Assembly: GCF_001905735.1 (NCBI RefSeq)
Contig: NZ_LISW01000001.1
Coordinates: 1,396,801-1,460,800, forward strand
Reading direction: 5' to 3'
DNA: 64,000 bases
From: Streptomyces sp. CB01249
GTDB taxonomy: Bacteria; Actinomycetota; Actinomycetes; Streptomycetales; Streptomycetaceae
The notes beneath the pieces are model-generated. The model was not told the DNA's origin and made no database searches. It saw only the letters and a program-made list of their open reading frames with translations. A program made the position numbers and the translations under genes. This document shows positions 8,003-16,634 of this stretch, one piece after another. Position 1 is the stretch's first letter. Each line of letters begins with the position of its first letter.

Positions 8003-8794
8003 TCACGGCGTCTTTTCCCCGCCCGGGGCCGTACGCAGAGTCGGTACGGAGTCGAGCAGCGCCCGGGTGTACGGATGGGCCGGTGCCCGCAGGAGTGTCC
8101 CGGTCGGCGCGGTCTCCACGATCCGGCCGTGCCGCATGACCGCCACCGCGTCGGAGACATGGCAGACCGCCGGCAGATTGTGGCCGATGAACAGCATGGA
8201 CAGACCGAGCTCCCGCTGAAGCCGGCGGACCGTGTTCAGGACGGACGCCTGCACCGAGACGTCCAGCGCCGAGGTGATCTCGTCGGCGATCAGCAGACCC
8301 GGCCCGACGGCCAGTGCCCGGGCCAGCGCGACCCGCTGACGCTGCCCCCCGGACAACTGCCGGGGCAGCCGGTCGGCGAGCCGGACGTCCAGTCCGACCA
8401 GATCCAGCAGCTCGGCGACCCGCTCCGCGCGCCCCGCCCGGTCGAGCCGCCGGAACACCGTGGCCGCCTCGGCCAGCGCCTGATGGACGGTCATACGGGG
8501 ATCGAGCGCGGTGTCCGGGTCCTGGAGAACCACCTGCACCCGGCGGCCCAGCCGTCGCCGGTCCCGGACGGTACGGGTGCGGACCTCCTCGCCGTCGACC
8601 AGGATCCGGCCGGCCCGCATCGGCACCAGGCCCACGATCGCGCCCGCCAGCGTGGACTTCCCGGAGCCCGACTCCCCGACCAGCCCCAGCGTCGTGCCCG
8701 GCGCGATCTCAAGCGAGACCCCGTCCACGGCGGCGAAGGAACCGCGGGGGCCGGTGCGCCGGACGGTGAGACCGTCCACCCGGAGGGCCGTCAT
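8003..8794 (-). CDS. Oligopeptide-type ABC transporter ATP-binding protein (DppF/OppF-like)
   Basis: Second ATPase of the importer, 263 residues. Walker A GESGSGKST, signature LSGGQRQRVALARAL, Walker B LLIADEITSALD, and a C-terminal APAHPYTRALL segment typical of Dpp/Opp ATPases. ATG 8794 overlaps the stop of the upstream permease-ATPase fusion (ATGA), so translation is coupled. A longer frame running to 10708 is a shadow of the upstream gene in its first two thirds. Confidence 0.92.
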   Translation of the reverse strand: MTALRVDGLTVRRTGPRGSFAAVDGVSLEIAPGTTLGLVGESGSGKSTLAGAIVGLVPMRAGRILVDGEEVRTRTVRDRRRLGRRVQVVLQDPDTALDPRMTVHQALAEAATVFRRLDRAGRAERVAELLDLVGLDVRLADRLPRQLSGGQRQRVALARALAVGPGLLIADEITSALDVSVQASVLNTVRRLQRELGLSMLFIGHNLPAVCHVSDAVAVMRHGRIVETAPTGTLLRAPAHPYTRALLDSVPTLRTAPGGEKTP

Positions 8795-10656
8795 GACGCG
8801 GTCACCTTCTCTGGGGCCGCCGTCACCGGCAGCGGGTACCAGCAGGCGACCCGGTGGCCGGAGCCCAGGTCGTCCAGCGGCGGAGCCTCCTCGGCGCAGC
8901 GGTCCCGGCGGCTCGGGCACCGGGCCTCGAACGCACAGCCGGGGGAGGGCGCGAGCGGATCGGGCGGCGCGCCCTCGACCGTCGGCAGCGGGTGGTCGCG
9001 GTCGGCGGTGAGGTCCGGGACCGACGCGACGAGCGCCCGGGTGTAGGGGTGCCGGGCGCCCGCCGCGAGCCGGCCGACGGGCAGGGCCTCGACCACCGTG
9101 CCCGCGTACATGACCAGCACCCGCTCGCAGAACTCGGCGACCAGCGCGACATCGTGACTGATGAACAGGATCGCGGCGGAGGTGTCCCGCCGGATGTCCA
9201 CGAGCAGCCGGGTGATCTGTCGCTGCACGGTCACGTCGAGCGCGGTCGTCGGCTCGTCCGCGATGATCAGCCCCGGCCGCACCATCAGCCCGGCGGCGAT
9301 CATCACCCGCTGGCGCTGGCCGCCGGAGAGCTCGTACGGGCGCGAGCGCAGCAACGACGGGGACAGGCCGACGCGTTGCAGCGCCTCGGCGGCCTGCGCG
9401 GTGGCCTCGGCGCGGCTCGCCCCGCGATGGGCCCGGACCGCCTCGATGAGCTGGGTGCCGATCCGCAGGGACGGGTTGAGCGCCGACGCCGGGTTCTGGA
9501 AGATCACCGACAGGCCCGTCGCGAGGTGCCGGTCCCGCTCCTTGCGCGTCAGCGCGCCGAGGTCGGCCCCGAGCAGCCGCAGCGTACGCCGGGACACCCG
9601 GGCGCCGTACGGGAGCAGGTCGGCGATGGCGAGCGCCGTCAGCGACTTGCCCGACCCCGACTCGCCGACGAGCCCCACGATCTCGCCCCGCCCGAGCGAC
9701 AGGCTCACCCTGCGCACCGGGCGCACCGGCCCTGCCGGGGTCGGCAGTTCGACGCTGAGGCCGTCGACCTGGAGGACCTGCCCCTCCTCGGCGGGGCCGC
9801 TCGACGTGGACCGCTGCGCCGGGATGCGCGCCACCGGGCCGCGCCGGGCGGCGCCCCCGGCCAGCACCTCGCCCAGCAGCTGGAACGTCAGCGCCGCGTA
9901 CAGCAGCGCCAGGCCCGGGGCGAGCGCGGGCAGCGGCTCGGCGTAGATCCGGTCGAGCCCCTGGCTGAGCAGCTGCCCCCAGTCGTAGCCCGGCGGCTGG
10001 ACGCCGAGCCCGAGGAAGCTCAGCCCGGAGAGCGCGACCAGGGCGGTGCCCGCCGCCGTCGTGACGCTCAGGAGCAGCGGCTCGGCGATGTTCGGCAGGA
10101 CATGGCGCCACAGCAGCCGCAGGCGACCGAGACCGAGGACCCGCGCGGCGGCCAGGTGGTCGGTGCCCGCCACACCGGCCGCGAGGGTCTGGGCCAGCCG
10201 CGCGAACCCGGGCACACTCGCGGCGGCCAGGGCCAGCACCGCGCCGGTCGTGCCCGCGCCGAACACCACCGCGAGGAACATCGCGACCAGCAGCGCCGGG
10301 AACGCGAGCAGCAGGCTGATCAGCCCGGCGGCCAGCCGTCGGGCGCGCCGGCCGACGACAGCGGTGCAGGCCCCGAGGAGCACCCCCGCGGTCGCACCGA
10401 GCAGGACCGACGCGAGCGCGAGCAGCAGCGAGGGCCGGGCGGCCGTCAGGATGCGGGCCAGCAGGTCCCGGCCGAGTCCGTCCGTGCCGACCGGGTGCGC
10501 CGCCGAGGGCCCCTGGAGCACGGCCGAGGGGTCCGGGCGGTCGGCCGCCGCGCCCCAGAACAGCGGGCCCGCCACGGCGAGCACGACGAGCGCCGCCAGC
10601 ATGAGCCCGGTGACCCAGGCCATGGGGGAGCGCCGGAGACCGGCGGGAAGACTCAT
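8791..10656 (-). CDS. Fused DppC-type permease and DppD-type ATPase
   Basis: One polypeptide of about 621 residues joins a permease (roughly residues 1-275; GLGRDLLARILTAARPSLLLAL near the start and AARVLGLGRLRLLWRHVLPNI as ATPase-contact loop) to an ATPase (Walker A GESGSGKSLT, signature LSGGQRQRVMIA, Walker B LIIADEPTTALD). The end has the cysteine-rich oligopeptide-ATPase tail (CAFEARCPSRRDRC). ATG 10656 has GGGAGA seven bases upstream; GTG 10662 overlaps the upstream stop but its spacing is too short. Such fusions are known in actinomycetes. Substrates in the family include peptides, nickel and opines; the substrate here is not determined. Confidence 0.9.
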   Translation of the reverse strand: MSLPAGLRRSPMAWVTGLMLAALVVLAVAGPLFWGAAADRPDPSAVLQGPSAAHPVGTDGLGRDLLARILTAARPSLLLALASVLLGATAGVLLGACTAVVGRRARRLAAGLISLLLAFPALLVAMFLAVVFGAGTTGAVLALAAASVPGFARLAQTLAAGVAGTDHLAAARVLGLGRLRLLWRHVLPNIAEPLLLSVTTAAGTALVALSGLSFLGLGVQPPGYDWGQLLSQGLDRIYAEPLPALAPGLALLYAALTFQLLGEVLAGGAARRGPVARIPAQRSTSSGPAEEGQVLQVDGLSVELPTPAGPVRPVRRVSLSLGRGEIVGLVGESGSGKSLTALAIADLLPYGARVSRRTLRLLGADLGALTRKERDRHLATGLSVIFQNPASALNPSLRIGTQLIEAVRAHRGASRAEATAQAAEALQRVGLSPSLLRSRPYELSGGQRQRVMIAAGLMVRPGLIIADEPTTALDVTVQRQITRLLVDIRRDTSAAILFISHDVALVAEFCERVLVMYAGTVVEALPVGRLAAGARHPYTRALVASVPDLTADRDHPLPTVEGAPPDPLAPSPGCAFEARCPSRRDRCAEEAPPLDDLGSGHRVACWYPLPVTAAPEKVTAS

Positions 10657-10658
10657 GA

Positions 10659-11627
10659 TCACATCTCCCGGATCGCCGAGCGGGGATCGAGCAGGGCGAG
10701 CAGCACATCGACCAGGAGACCGGCGAGCAGCACGGTGGTGCCGAGCACCAGCACCATGGCCTGGACCACCGGATAGTCCTGCGCGACCACGGACTGGGCC
10801 ATCGCGGACCCGATGCCCGGCCAGGCGAACACCTTCTCGACCAGGACGGTGCCCGCGATCAGGGCGGGCAGCAGGCTTCCGGCGACGGTGAGCGCGGCGG
10901 ACGCCATGTTCGGTGCGGCATGCCGCAGATGGCGGCGCGCGGCGGACAGCCGCTTGCTCCGTGCGGTACGCAGATAGTCCTCGTCGAGCACCTTCAGCGC
11001 CTCCACCCTGACGATGCGCAGGAGTACGGCGGTGGGGGTGAGGGAGAGCGCGAGGACGGGGAGGACGAGGGAGGCGACGCCCGCCGCACCGGCCACCGGG
11101 AACAGCTGGAGGCCGACGGCGAGCAGGGCGGTGAGCCCGGCGGCCAGCACGAAGTCCGGCACCCCGGTCAGACCGGCGGTGACCGTGGTGAACGCCAGCT
11201 CGGTGCGCGGGTGGCGGCCGTCGCGGGTGCGGACGGCGGCGAGCAGCCCGCCGGGCAGGGCGACGGCGAGCGCGGTGAGGAAGGCGAGGCCGGCGATCTC
11301 CAGGGTGGCCGGCAGCCGGGTGCGGACCAGCTCCGCGACCGGCGCCCCGGTGACCAGCGAGGTCCCGAGGTCGCCGTGCAGCAGGCCGCCGAGGTACTGC
11401 CGGTACTGGGCCAGGAACGGCATGTCGAGCCCGAGCGCGTGTCGCCGGGCGGCGACGAGGTCGGGGGCGGCGTCCACACCGAGCGCGGCCCGCACCGGGT
11501 CGCCGGGGATGAGGCGGATCATCGCGAACGACGCGGTGAGGACGATGCCGAGCGAGACGAGGAGCCGGAGGCCGCGGCGGCCCAGGAACACCGTCCAGGG
11601 GTGCCGCAGCAGGGCGGGAACGGTCAT
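10659..11627 (-). CDS. Oligopeptide-type ABC transporter permease (DppB-like)
   Basis: Membrane permease of 322 residues. It carries the DppB hallmarks: RLIPGDPVRAALG near residue 40, YLGGLLHGDLGTSLVTGAPV near 85, and the contact loop TARSKRLSAARRHLRHAAPN. The C-terminal EKVFAWPGIGSAMAQSVVAQDYPVVQAM is diagnostic. ATG 11627 starts 14 bases after the binding-protein stop. The stop overlaps the region where the fusion gene begins. Confidence 0.92.
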   Translation of the reverse strand: MTVPALLRHPWTVFLGRRGLRLLVSLGIVLTASFAMIRLIPGDPVRAALGVDAAPDLVAARRHALGLDMPFLAQYRQYLGGLLHGDLGTSLVTGAPVAELVRTRLPATLEIAGLAFLTALAVALPGGLLAAVRTRDGRHPRTELAFTTVTAGLTGVPDFVLAAGLTALLAVGLQLFPVAGAAGVASLVLPVLALSLTPTAVLLRIVRVEALKVLDEDYLRTARSKRLSAARRHLRHAAPNMASAALTVAGSLLPALIAGTVLVEKVFAWPGIGSAMAQSVVAQDYPVVQAMVLVLGTTVLLAGLLVDVLLALLDPRSAIREM

Positions 11628-11641
11628 GGCGGGTCCCGGGA

Positions 11642-13225
11642 TCACTGGTGGAGGCGGATGCTCGTGGGGACGAGCTGACCGCCGAACGTGGTGGTGAAGG
11701 TGGTGCGATGGCCGTACACGCCGCTGCGGCCCTCGGCGATGGGCAGCGCGTCGGCCGAGCGGAAGAGCGCGGCGGCGGCCCTGTTCCAGGTGGCGCATCC
11801 CGTCGTGTCCGGCTCCCGGAGGGCCCGGGCGACCAGGGCTTCGTACTCCGGATTGACCACCCCGGCGAAGTTCAGGCCACCGGCGGGGGCGGGGCCGGAG
11901 AAGAAGGGGATGAAGCCCGCCGGGAGGGCGAAGCCCGGCGTACTGCCGACCACCACGTCGAAGTCGGCGGTCGTGTACATCGCGTTGACCAGGGCCGGAA
12001 GGCTCTCGGTGACCAGCTCGACCTTCGCGCCGAGCGCCGTCCACTGCCGGGCCATCAGCTCGGCGACGGATGCCAGGGTCGGGCCGAGATCGGGGCTGGT
12101 GATCAGGCGGAGCCGGAGCGCCCGGCCGTCCTTGGCGAGCGGACCGCCGGGCGATCGGGTCCAGCCCGCGTCCCGCAGGGCCTCGGCGGTGTCCCGGTCG
12201 GGCAGGTTGGCGTCGGCGAGGTCTCCGTGGCAGACGGATCCCTCGGCGCCGAAGTCCCGGGCGGGGGTGCCGGTGCCGCCCACGGCGACGTTGGCGAGGC
12301 CCCGGCGGTCGAGGGCGGAGACCAGGGCCCGGCGCACCGCCCGGTCGGCGAGGACCCGGCCGGGGCGCTGGTTGAAGAAGGTCATCCCGATGACGGTGGC
12401 GACCTCGGTGGTGGCCAGGCCGTGACCGGTGAGCCGGGCGCGGTCGGGTCCGCTCACCGACGCGATGTCGACGCCCCCGGTCAGCAGGAGGTTCGCCGCC
12501 GTGGACGTCTGGGGCACCACCGAGAGCTCGATGCGCTCGGGGAGGCCGCGCTCGGCGGTCGTCGCCCCGGCGGGCCCCCAGGTGTAGCCCTGCCGGACGG
12601 TGAACTCGTACGGTCCGCCGGGGGTGTAGCGGGTCAGCACGTAGGGGCCGGTGCCCTGCGTGGCGCGGGCGAGCGAGCCGGGCCGGTCCAGCCCGGCCGG
12701 GCAGACGACCGGCAGCAGCCCGACCGTCCGGATCAGGAAGGGGTACGGGGTGGCGGCGGACACCGAGACCGTGCGCCTCCGGTCGTCGGCGCGGGCGGTG
12801 AGCGGGACGTTCGGCAGGACCGTACGGGCTCCGGCGAGCTGGTTGTCCGGGTCGGCCGCGTAGGTCAGCGACCGGGCGACCGCCGAGGCGGTGAGGGGGG
12901 TGCCGTCGGAGCAGGTGACGCCCGCGCGGAGCGTGAACACCGCCTCGGTCGCCGTGGCCCGCCAGTCCGTGGCGAGGCCGGTGACCAGGCCGCCGTCGGG
13001 GGCGGGGTTCACCAGGGAGTCGTAGGCGTAACGGGCCTGGGAGGCGCCGAAGGTGGAGTACGGGTCGAAGCTCGGCGTCTCGCCCGCCTCGGCGATCCGG
13101 ACGGTGCCGCGGTCCACCAGGGGGGTGGTCGTCGAGGAACGGGCGACGCCGCCGCAGCCGCTCAGCGCGAGGGCCGAGGCGGTGAGCGCGGCCGTCAGGG
13201 CGGCCGGCGGGGTGCGTCGGAGCAT
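11642..13225 (-). CDS. Extracellular solute-binding lipoprotein, family 5
   Basis: Binding protein of 527 residues with a lipoprotein signal (lipobox ALSGC near residue 24). The family-5 pattern is present: FDPYSTFGASQARYAYDSLV, LATDWRATATEAVFTLRAGVTCSDGTPLTASAVA, and later RRALVSALDRRGLANV. Family members bind peptides, nickel or other small solutes. It is the first gene of a four-component operon (binding protein, permease, permease-ATPase, ATPase). It is divergent from the NRPS locus with a 507-base gap, so a role in that pathway is possible but not shown. Confidence 0.92.
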   Translation of the reverse strand: MLRRTPPAALTAALTASALALSGCGGVARSSTTTPLVDRGTVRIAEAGETPSFDPYSTFGASQARYAYDSLVNPAPDGGLVTGLATDWRATATEAVFTLRAGVTCSDGTPLTASAVARSLTYAADPDNQLAGARTVLPNVPLTARADDRRRTVSVSAATPYPFLIRTVGLLPVVCPAGLDRPGSLARATQGTGPYVLTRYTPGGPYEFTVRQGYTWGPAGATTAERGLPERIELSVVPQTSTAANLLLTGGVDIASVSGPDRARLTGHGLATTEVATVIGMTFFNQRPGRVLADRAVRRALVSALDRRGLANVAVGGTGTPARDFGAEGSVCHGDLADANLPDRDTAEALRDAGWTRSPGGPLAKDGRALRLRLITSPDLGPTLASVAELMARQWTALGAKVELVTESLPALVNAMYTTADFDVVVGSTPGFALPAGFIPFFSGPAPAGGLNFAGVVNPEYEALVARALREPDTTGCATWNRAAAALFRSADALPIAEGRSGVYGHRTTFTTTFGGQLVPTSIRLHQ

Positions 13226-13732
13226 GGCGTCATGGTGCCACCGGGGAGCGGGCTCGATGATCCAACTTCCTTACGCGGAAAGCCTGTTCGAGCGCCGGAA
13301 AGTGCCTGGCCGTCGGGGCGGGCGCGGCCGGGGGCGGCCGGGGAGGCCGATCTTGATTCACCCGTACGAGTCGGGGCGGCGGTGTCGGGGGAGGGGCCGT
13401 GCGGCACGCTTCGAAAGGGTTAGTCGGATAATCGCTCCGGAATGATTCGGGGCTGCGCTCAATTCCGGACACGAGAAATGGCCACGGACACTCACACGAG
13501 TGAACCCGGAGGAATCCATTTGGCCCAGGCGGGTGTGGTTGAACTACCGTGATCAAGGGATCGGACGGCGTGATCCCGCGTCCGGGAATTCGATTTCCCG
13601 GCTCGGTACCGGATTTTCCGGGCCCGTACCGGATGTCGAAACGGAATACCTATTTCCGCCCGGCCGTGCGCCGCTCCCATTTCTCGTGCCCGGGTTCCCT
13701 GTCATACGTATGCGTGGAGAGGATGGAGCGTC
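13226..13732. other. Divergent intergenic region in front of the peptide locus
   Basis: 507 bases between the binding-protein gene (minus) and the DUF5132 gene (plus). The part after about 13400 is AT-richer than its surroundings and most likely holds the promoter of the peptide operon. It contains a direct repeat TACCGGAT (13607-13614 and 13627-13634), an inverted repeat GGGAA-TTCGAT-TTCCC (about 13584-13599) and the palindrome CATACGTATG just before the DUF5132 ribosome site. Short frames here have no family resemblance and I do not call them. Confidence 0.5.
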
Positions 13733-14059
13733 ATGCCGCCTGTAGTACCGCCGTTTCTCGTCGGACTCATCGTCGCGCCGCTGGCTAAGCGCCTGCTGAA
13801 GCCACTGGTGGGTGGAGTCGTCAAAGCGTCCGTCGGAATCGCGATGGAGGTGAAGAAGGCGGCCCACGAGGCCGGGGAGAACATCCATGACCTCGCGGCC
13901 GAGGTAGCCGCCGACGTGGTCGCCGCCCAGATGGCCGCCGCCGACACCGAGGGCCACTCCGTGCCCGGTCAGCACACGACCGGGGCCGGTGCCAAGGGGG
14001 ACCGGAGGGCCCCGAAGATCCGCGCGACCGCCGAGAGCGCCGCCGGAAAGACGCACTGA
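13733..14059 (+). CDS. DUF5132-family small protein
   Basis: 108 residues beginning MPPVVPPFLVGLIVAPLAKR, a single hydrophobic helix, then an amphipathic helical stretch (VKKAAHEAGENIHDLAAEVAAD) and a polar tail. This resembles actinobacterial DUF5132 proteins, which I recall beside transporters carrying heavy-metal-associated-like domains. The next gene here is such a transporter, so the pair probably works together in the membrane. GGA-rich ribosome site about 7 bases upstream. The function is unknown. Confidence 0.75.
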   Translation: MPPVVPPFLVGLIVAPLAKRLLKPLVGGVVKASVGIAMEVKKAAHEAGENIHDLAAEVAADVVAAQMAAADTEGHSVPGQHTTGAGAKGDRRAPKIRATAESAAGKTH

Positions 14060-14261
14060 CGGCCTGTGTGACCCGCGGCCGCCACCGGGCGCGCCCGCCG
14101 ACCGATTGCGGCGGAACGCGCCAGGGTGGCGGCCGTTCGCGGGCCGGTCCGCCCGCGCACCCCCTCCGGGCCCGCCCCGCATCTCATTTCCCGCTCCGTC
14201 GCCCCGATCCGTCGACTCCGTCACGGCCTTCCGCGACCTCCGCAAACAGGTGAACGTACAC

Positions 14262-16541
14262 ATGCCATCGCTACTGGGAGCCGCATCCGGATTCCGCTCC
14301 GTGGAACCGGCCGCGAGCCCTCGCTCGGTCACACCGGGCCGCCAGCGCTGGGACGTCGGGCTCGTCGTCGGACGCCCCCGGACGGCCGAGATCCTCGCCG
14401 CCGCGCTGCGCCACATCCCCGGAATCACCGAGGCCCAGGCCAGCCCGGTCACCGGCGGGGTGCTCGTCCGGCACGACGGGCGGCTGCGCGCCGCGGACGT
14501 CGGCCGGATCATCGGCCGCACCGTCGCCCGGCTCTCCCGGGAAGCGACCGGCACGGGGCGCGCGGCGACGGACCCGGCCGCGGAGTCCCCCAGGGTGGAC
14601 CCGGGCCTCGTCGTACGGCCGGTGCTCGCCGTCGGCGGCGGGGTCGCGGCCGGTGCGGCGCTGGTCAAGGGGTCGGCCCTGACCCGGCAGTTGGTGGCCG
14701 TCGGCGGAGTGGCCGCCGCGACCGCGGTCGTCCTGCGGAAGGCATGGAGCAGAACGGCCGAGGCGGCCGGGCCCGAGGGAGAGGGCCACCCGCTGCTGGA
14801 GATCGTCGGACCGCACCGCCCCCGCCTCTACCGAGCCGCCGCCCTGTCCGTCGCCTGCCAGGCCGCGGAGATCGCGCTCGGCACCTTCCTCGGCTGGACC
14901 GGCCTGGTCCTCATCAAGGGCGAGGCGGCCCCGCTCGCCGGGCTCGGCCTGACCACGGCGTCCGCCCAACTCCTGGGCCTGGCAGGCCTGGTGGCCGCAG
15001 CCTGCGCAGCCGTCGCCGGACTCTCGTACGCCTCGAACGTCCAATGGCGACGGCTCGGCCAGGACATCGAGCACGATTGGCGGGGCCGCGCCTACCGGCA
15101 CGTCCAGCACCTCGAACTGGGCCAGTTGGAGGGCGAGCGGACCAGCAGGGTCGCCGGCACCCTCACCAACGACGTCGGCCAGCTCGGCGCCTTCTTCGCC
15201 GGTCCGGCCAACGACGTCCTGCAACTCGGCACCAGCCTGGCCCTGCTCGTACCGGCGTTCCTCCTGCTGGCCCCCCAGATCGCCTGGATCGCCTTCCTCC
15301 CGATCCCGGTCATCGCCTGGCTGTCGTTGCGCCACCAGGAGAGGGCCGCCACGGACTACGCCGCCACCGGTGAACACCGCGCCAGGCTCGGCAGCCAGGT
15401 GATCAACTCGCTCGAAGCCGGTGCGACCGTGAAGAGCTTCTGCACCGAGGCGTACGAGGCCGAGCGCGTCGACCGGTTGAGCGAAGCGGTTCAGGAGAGC
15501 AGCCACCGCACCGACCGCAGCACCCTCCGCCACGGCGAGACCGTCCGGGCCTGCACCACCGCGTCGATGGCCGGCACCCTGCTCGTCGGTGGCCGCGCGG
15601 TCCTCGACGGCACCCTCCGCTTCGAGGTCTTCAGCCCCCTGATCGGCCTCCCGCAGATGCTGCTCATGCGGATGAGCCGGCTCGGCGGAATCGCCGACCA
15701 GTACCAGCGCACCCTCGCCTCCTACGACCGGGTCCAGCGCCTGCGCGAACTGCCCGTCGAGGCCGACAGCGGGGAAGGGACGCTCGAACTCCCCTCCGTG
15801 CGCGGCGAGATCGCCCTCGAAGAGGTCACCTTCGGCTACCCCGGCCGCCCGGCGACCCTGGACAACCTGTCCCTGACCATCCCGGCCGGACGGGTCACCG
15901 CCCTGGTCGGGGCCACCGGTTCCGGCAAGACGACGATCGCCAAACTGCTCATGCGCTTCCAGGACGCGGAGTCCGGCCGCGTCCTGCTCGACGGCCGGGA
16001 CGTCCGCGACCTGCGCCGCCACGAACTGCGCCACGCCATCGGCTTCGTCTCCCAGGACCCGTTCCTCTTCGACGGCAGCATCGCCGACAACATCCGCTAC
16101 GGCAGCTTCGGCGCCTCCGACGAGGCCGTCGTCCGGGCCGCCGCCATGGCCGAGGCGCACACCTTCATCACGACCCTGCCGAACGGCTACGACACCCTCA
16201 TCGGTGAACGCGGCGCCGCGCTCTCCGGCGGCCAGCGGCAGCGCATCGCCCTGGCCCGCGCGATCCTCAAGGACTCGCCCGTCGTCATCCTGGACGAGGC
16301 CACCTCCGCCGTGGACAACGAGACGGAGGCCGCCATCCAGCGCACGCTGCACAGCTTCGCGGCCGACCGCACCATGGTCGTCATCGCCCACCGCCTCTCC
16401 ACGGTCCGCCACGCCGACCGCATCTTCGTCCTGGACAAGGGCGGCATCGTCGCCGAGCAAGGCACCCACGACGAACTCCTCGCCCAGCACGGGCTCTACG
16501 CATCCCTCTGGCAGCTCCAGGCCGGCGAACTCGCCGCCTGA
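14262..16541 (+). CDS. ABC exporter with N-terminal heavy-metal-associated-like domain
   Basis: Half-size ABC exporter of 759 residues (membrane domain plus ATPase). Residues about 31-90 (AAALRHIPGITEAQASPVTGGVLVRHDG) resemble the HMA_2 fold seen in some P-type ATPases, but the metal-binding CxxC is missing. Six membrane helices follow, then Walker A GATGSGKTT (about 549-557), signature LSGGQRQR (about 653), Walker B VVILDEATSAVD and the switch histidine in VIAHRLSTV. ATG 14262 has AGGTGA upstream. It lies 93 bases before the NRPS and is the obvious candidate for exporting the peptide, although cell-wall lipid or metal transport are alternatives. Confidence 0.88.
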   Translation: MPSLLGAASGFRSVEPAASPRSVTPGRQRWDVGLVVGRPRTAEILAAALRHIPGITEAQASPVTGGVLVRHDGRLRAADVGRIIGRTVARLSREATGTGRAATDPAAESPRVDPGLVVRPVLAVGGGVAAGAALVKGSALTRQLVAVGGVAAATAVVLRKAWSRTAEAAGPEGEGHPLLEIVGPHRPRLYRAAALSVACQAAEIALGTFLGWTGLVLIKGEAAPLAGLGLTTASAQLLGLAGLVAAACAAVAGLSYASNVQWRRLGQDIEHDWRGRAYRHVQHLELGQLEGERTSRVAGTLTNDVGQLGAFFAGPANDVLQLGTSLALLVPAFLLLAPQIAWIAFLPIPVIAWLSLRHQERAATDYAATGEHRARLGSQVINSLEAGATVKSFCTEAYEAERVDRLSEAVQESSHRTDRSTLRHGETVRACTTASMAGTLLVGGRAVLDGTLRFEVFSPLIGLPQMLLMRMSRLGGIADQYQRTLASYDRVQRLRELPVEADSGEGTLELPSVRGEIALEEVTFGYPGRPATLDNLSLTIPAGRVTALVGATGSGKTTIAKLLMRFQDAESGRVLLDGRDVRDLRRHELRHAIGFVSQDPFLFDGSIADNIRYGSFGASDEAVVRAAAMAEAHTFITTLPNGYDTLIGERGAALSGGQRQRIALARAILKDSPVVILDEATSAVDNETEAAIQRTLHSFAADRTMVVIAHRLSTVRHADRIFVLDKGGIVAEQGTHDELLAQHGLYASLWQLQAGELAA

Positions 16542-16634
16542 CCGCAGGAACCCGCCCCACCGCCCGGCCGCGTGACGCCACCGCGGCCGGTGCGCCCTGC
16601 GCGCATGCCCTCTCATACCTCTGGAGGTACCCCC

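Noticed and set aside
8003..10708. Single 901-residue protein spanning both importer ATPases
   Set aside because: The upstream two thirds are out of frame with the real permease-ATPase fusion; only the last 263 residues (from ATG 8794) are a true gene.
13500..13745. Short plus-strand frame in front of DUF5132
   Set aside because: It overlaps the DUF5132 start, lies in AT-richer promoter-like DNA, and its translation resembles nothing.
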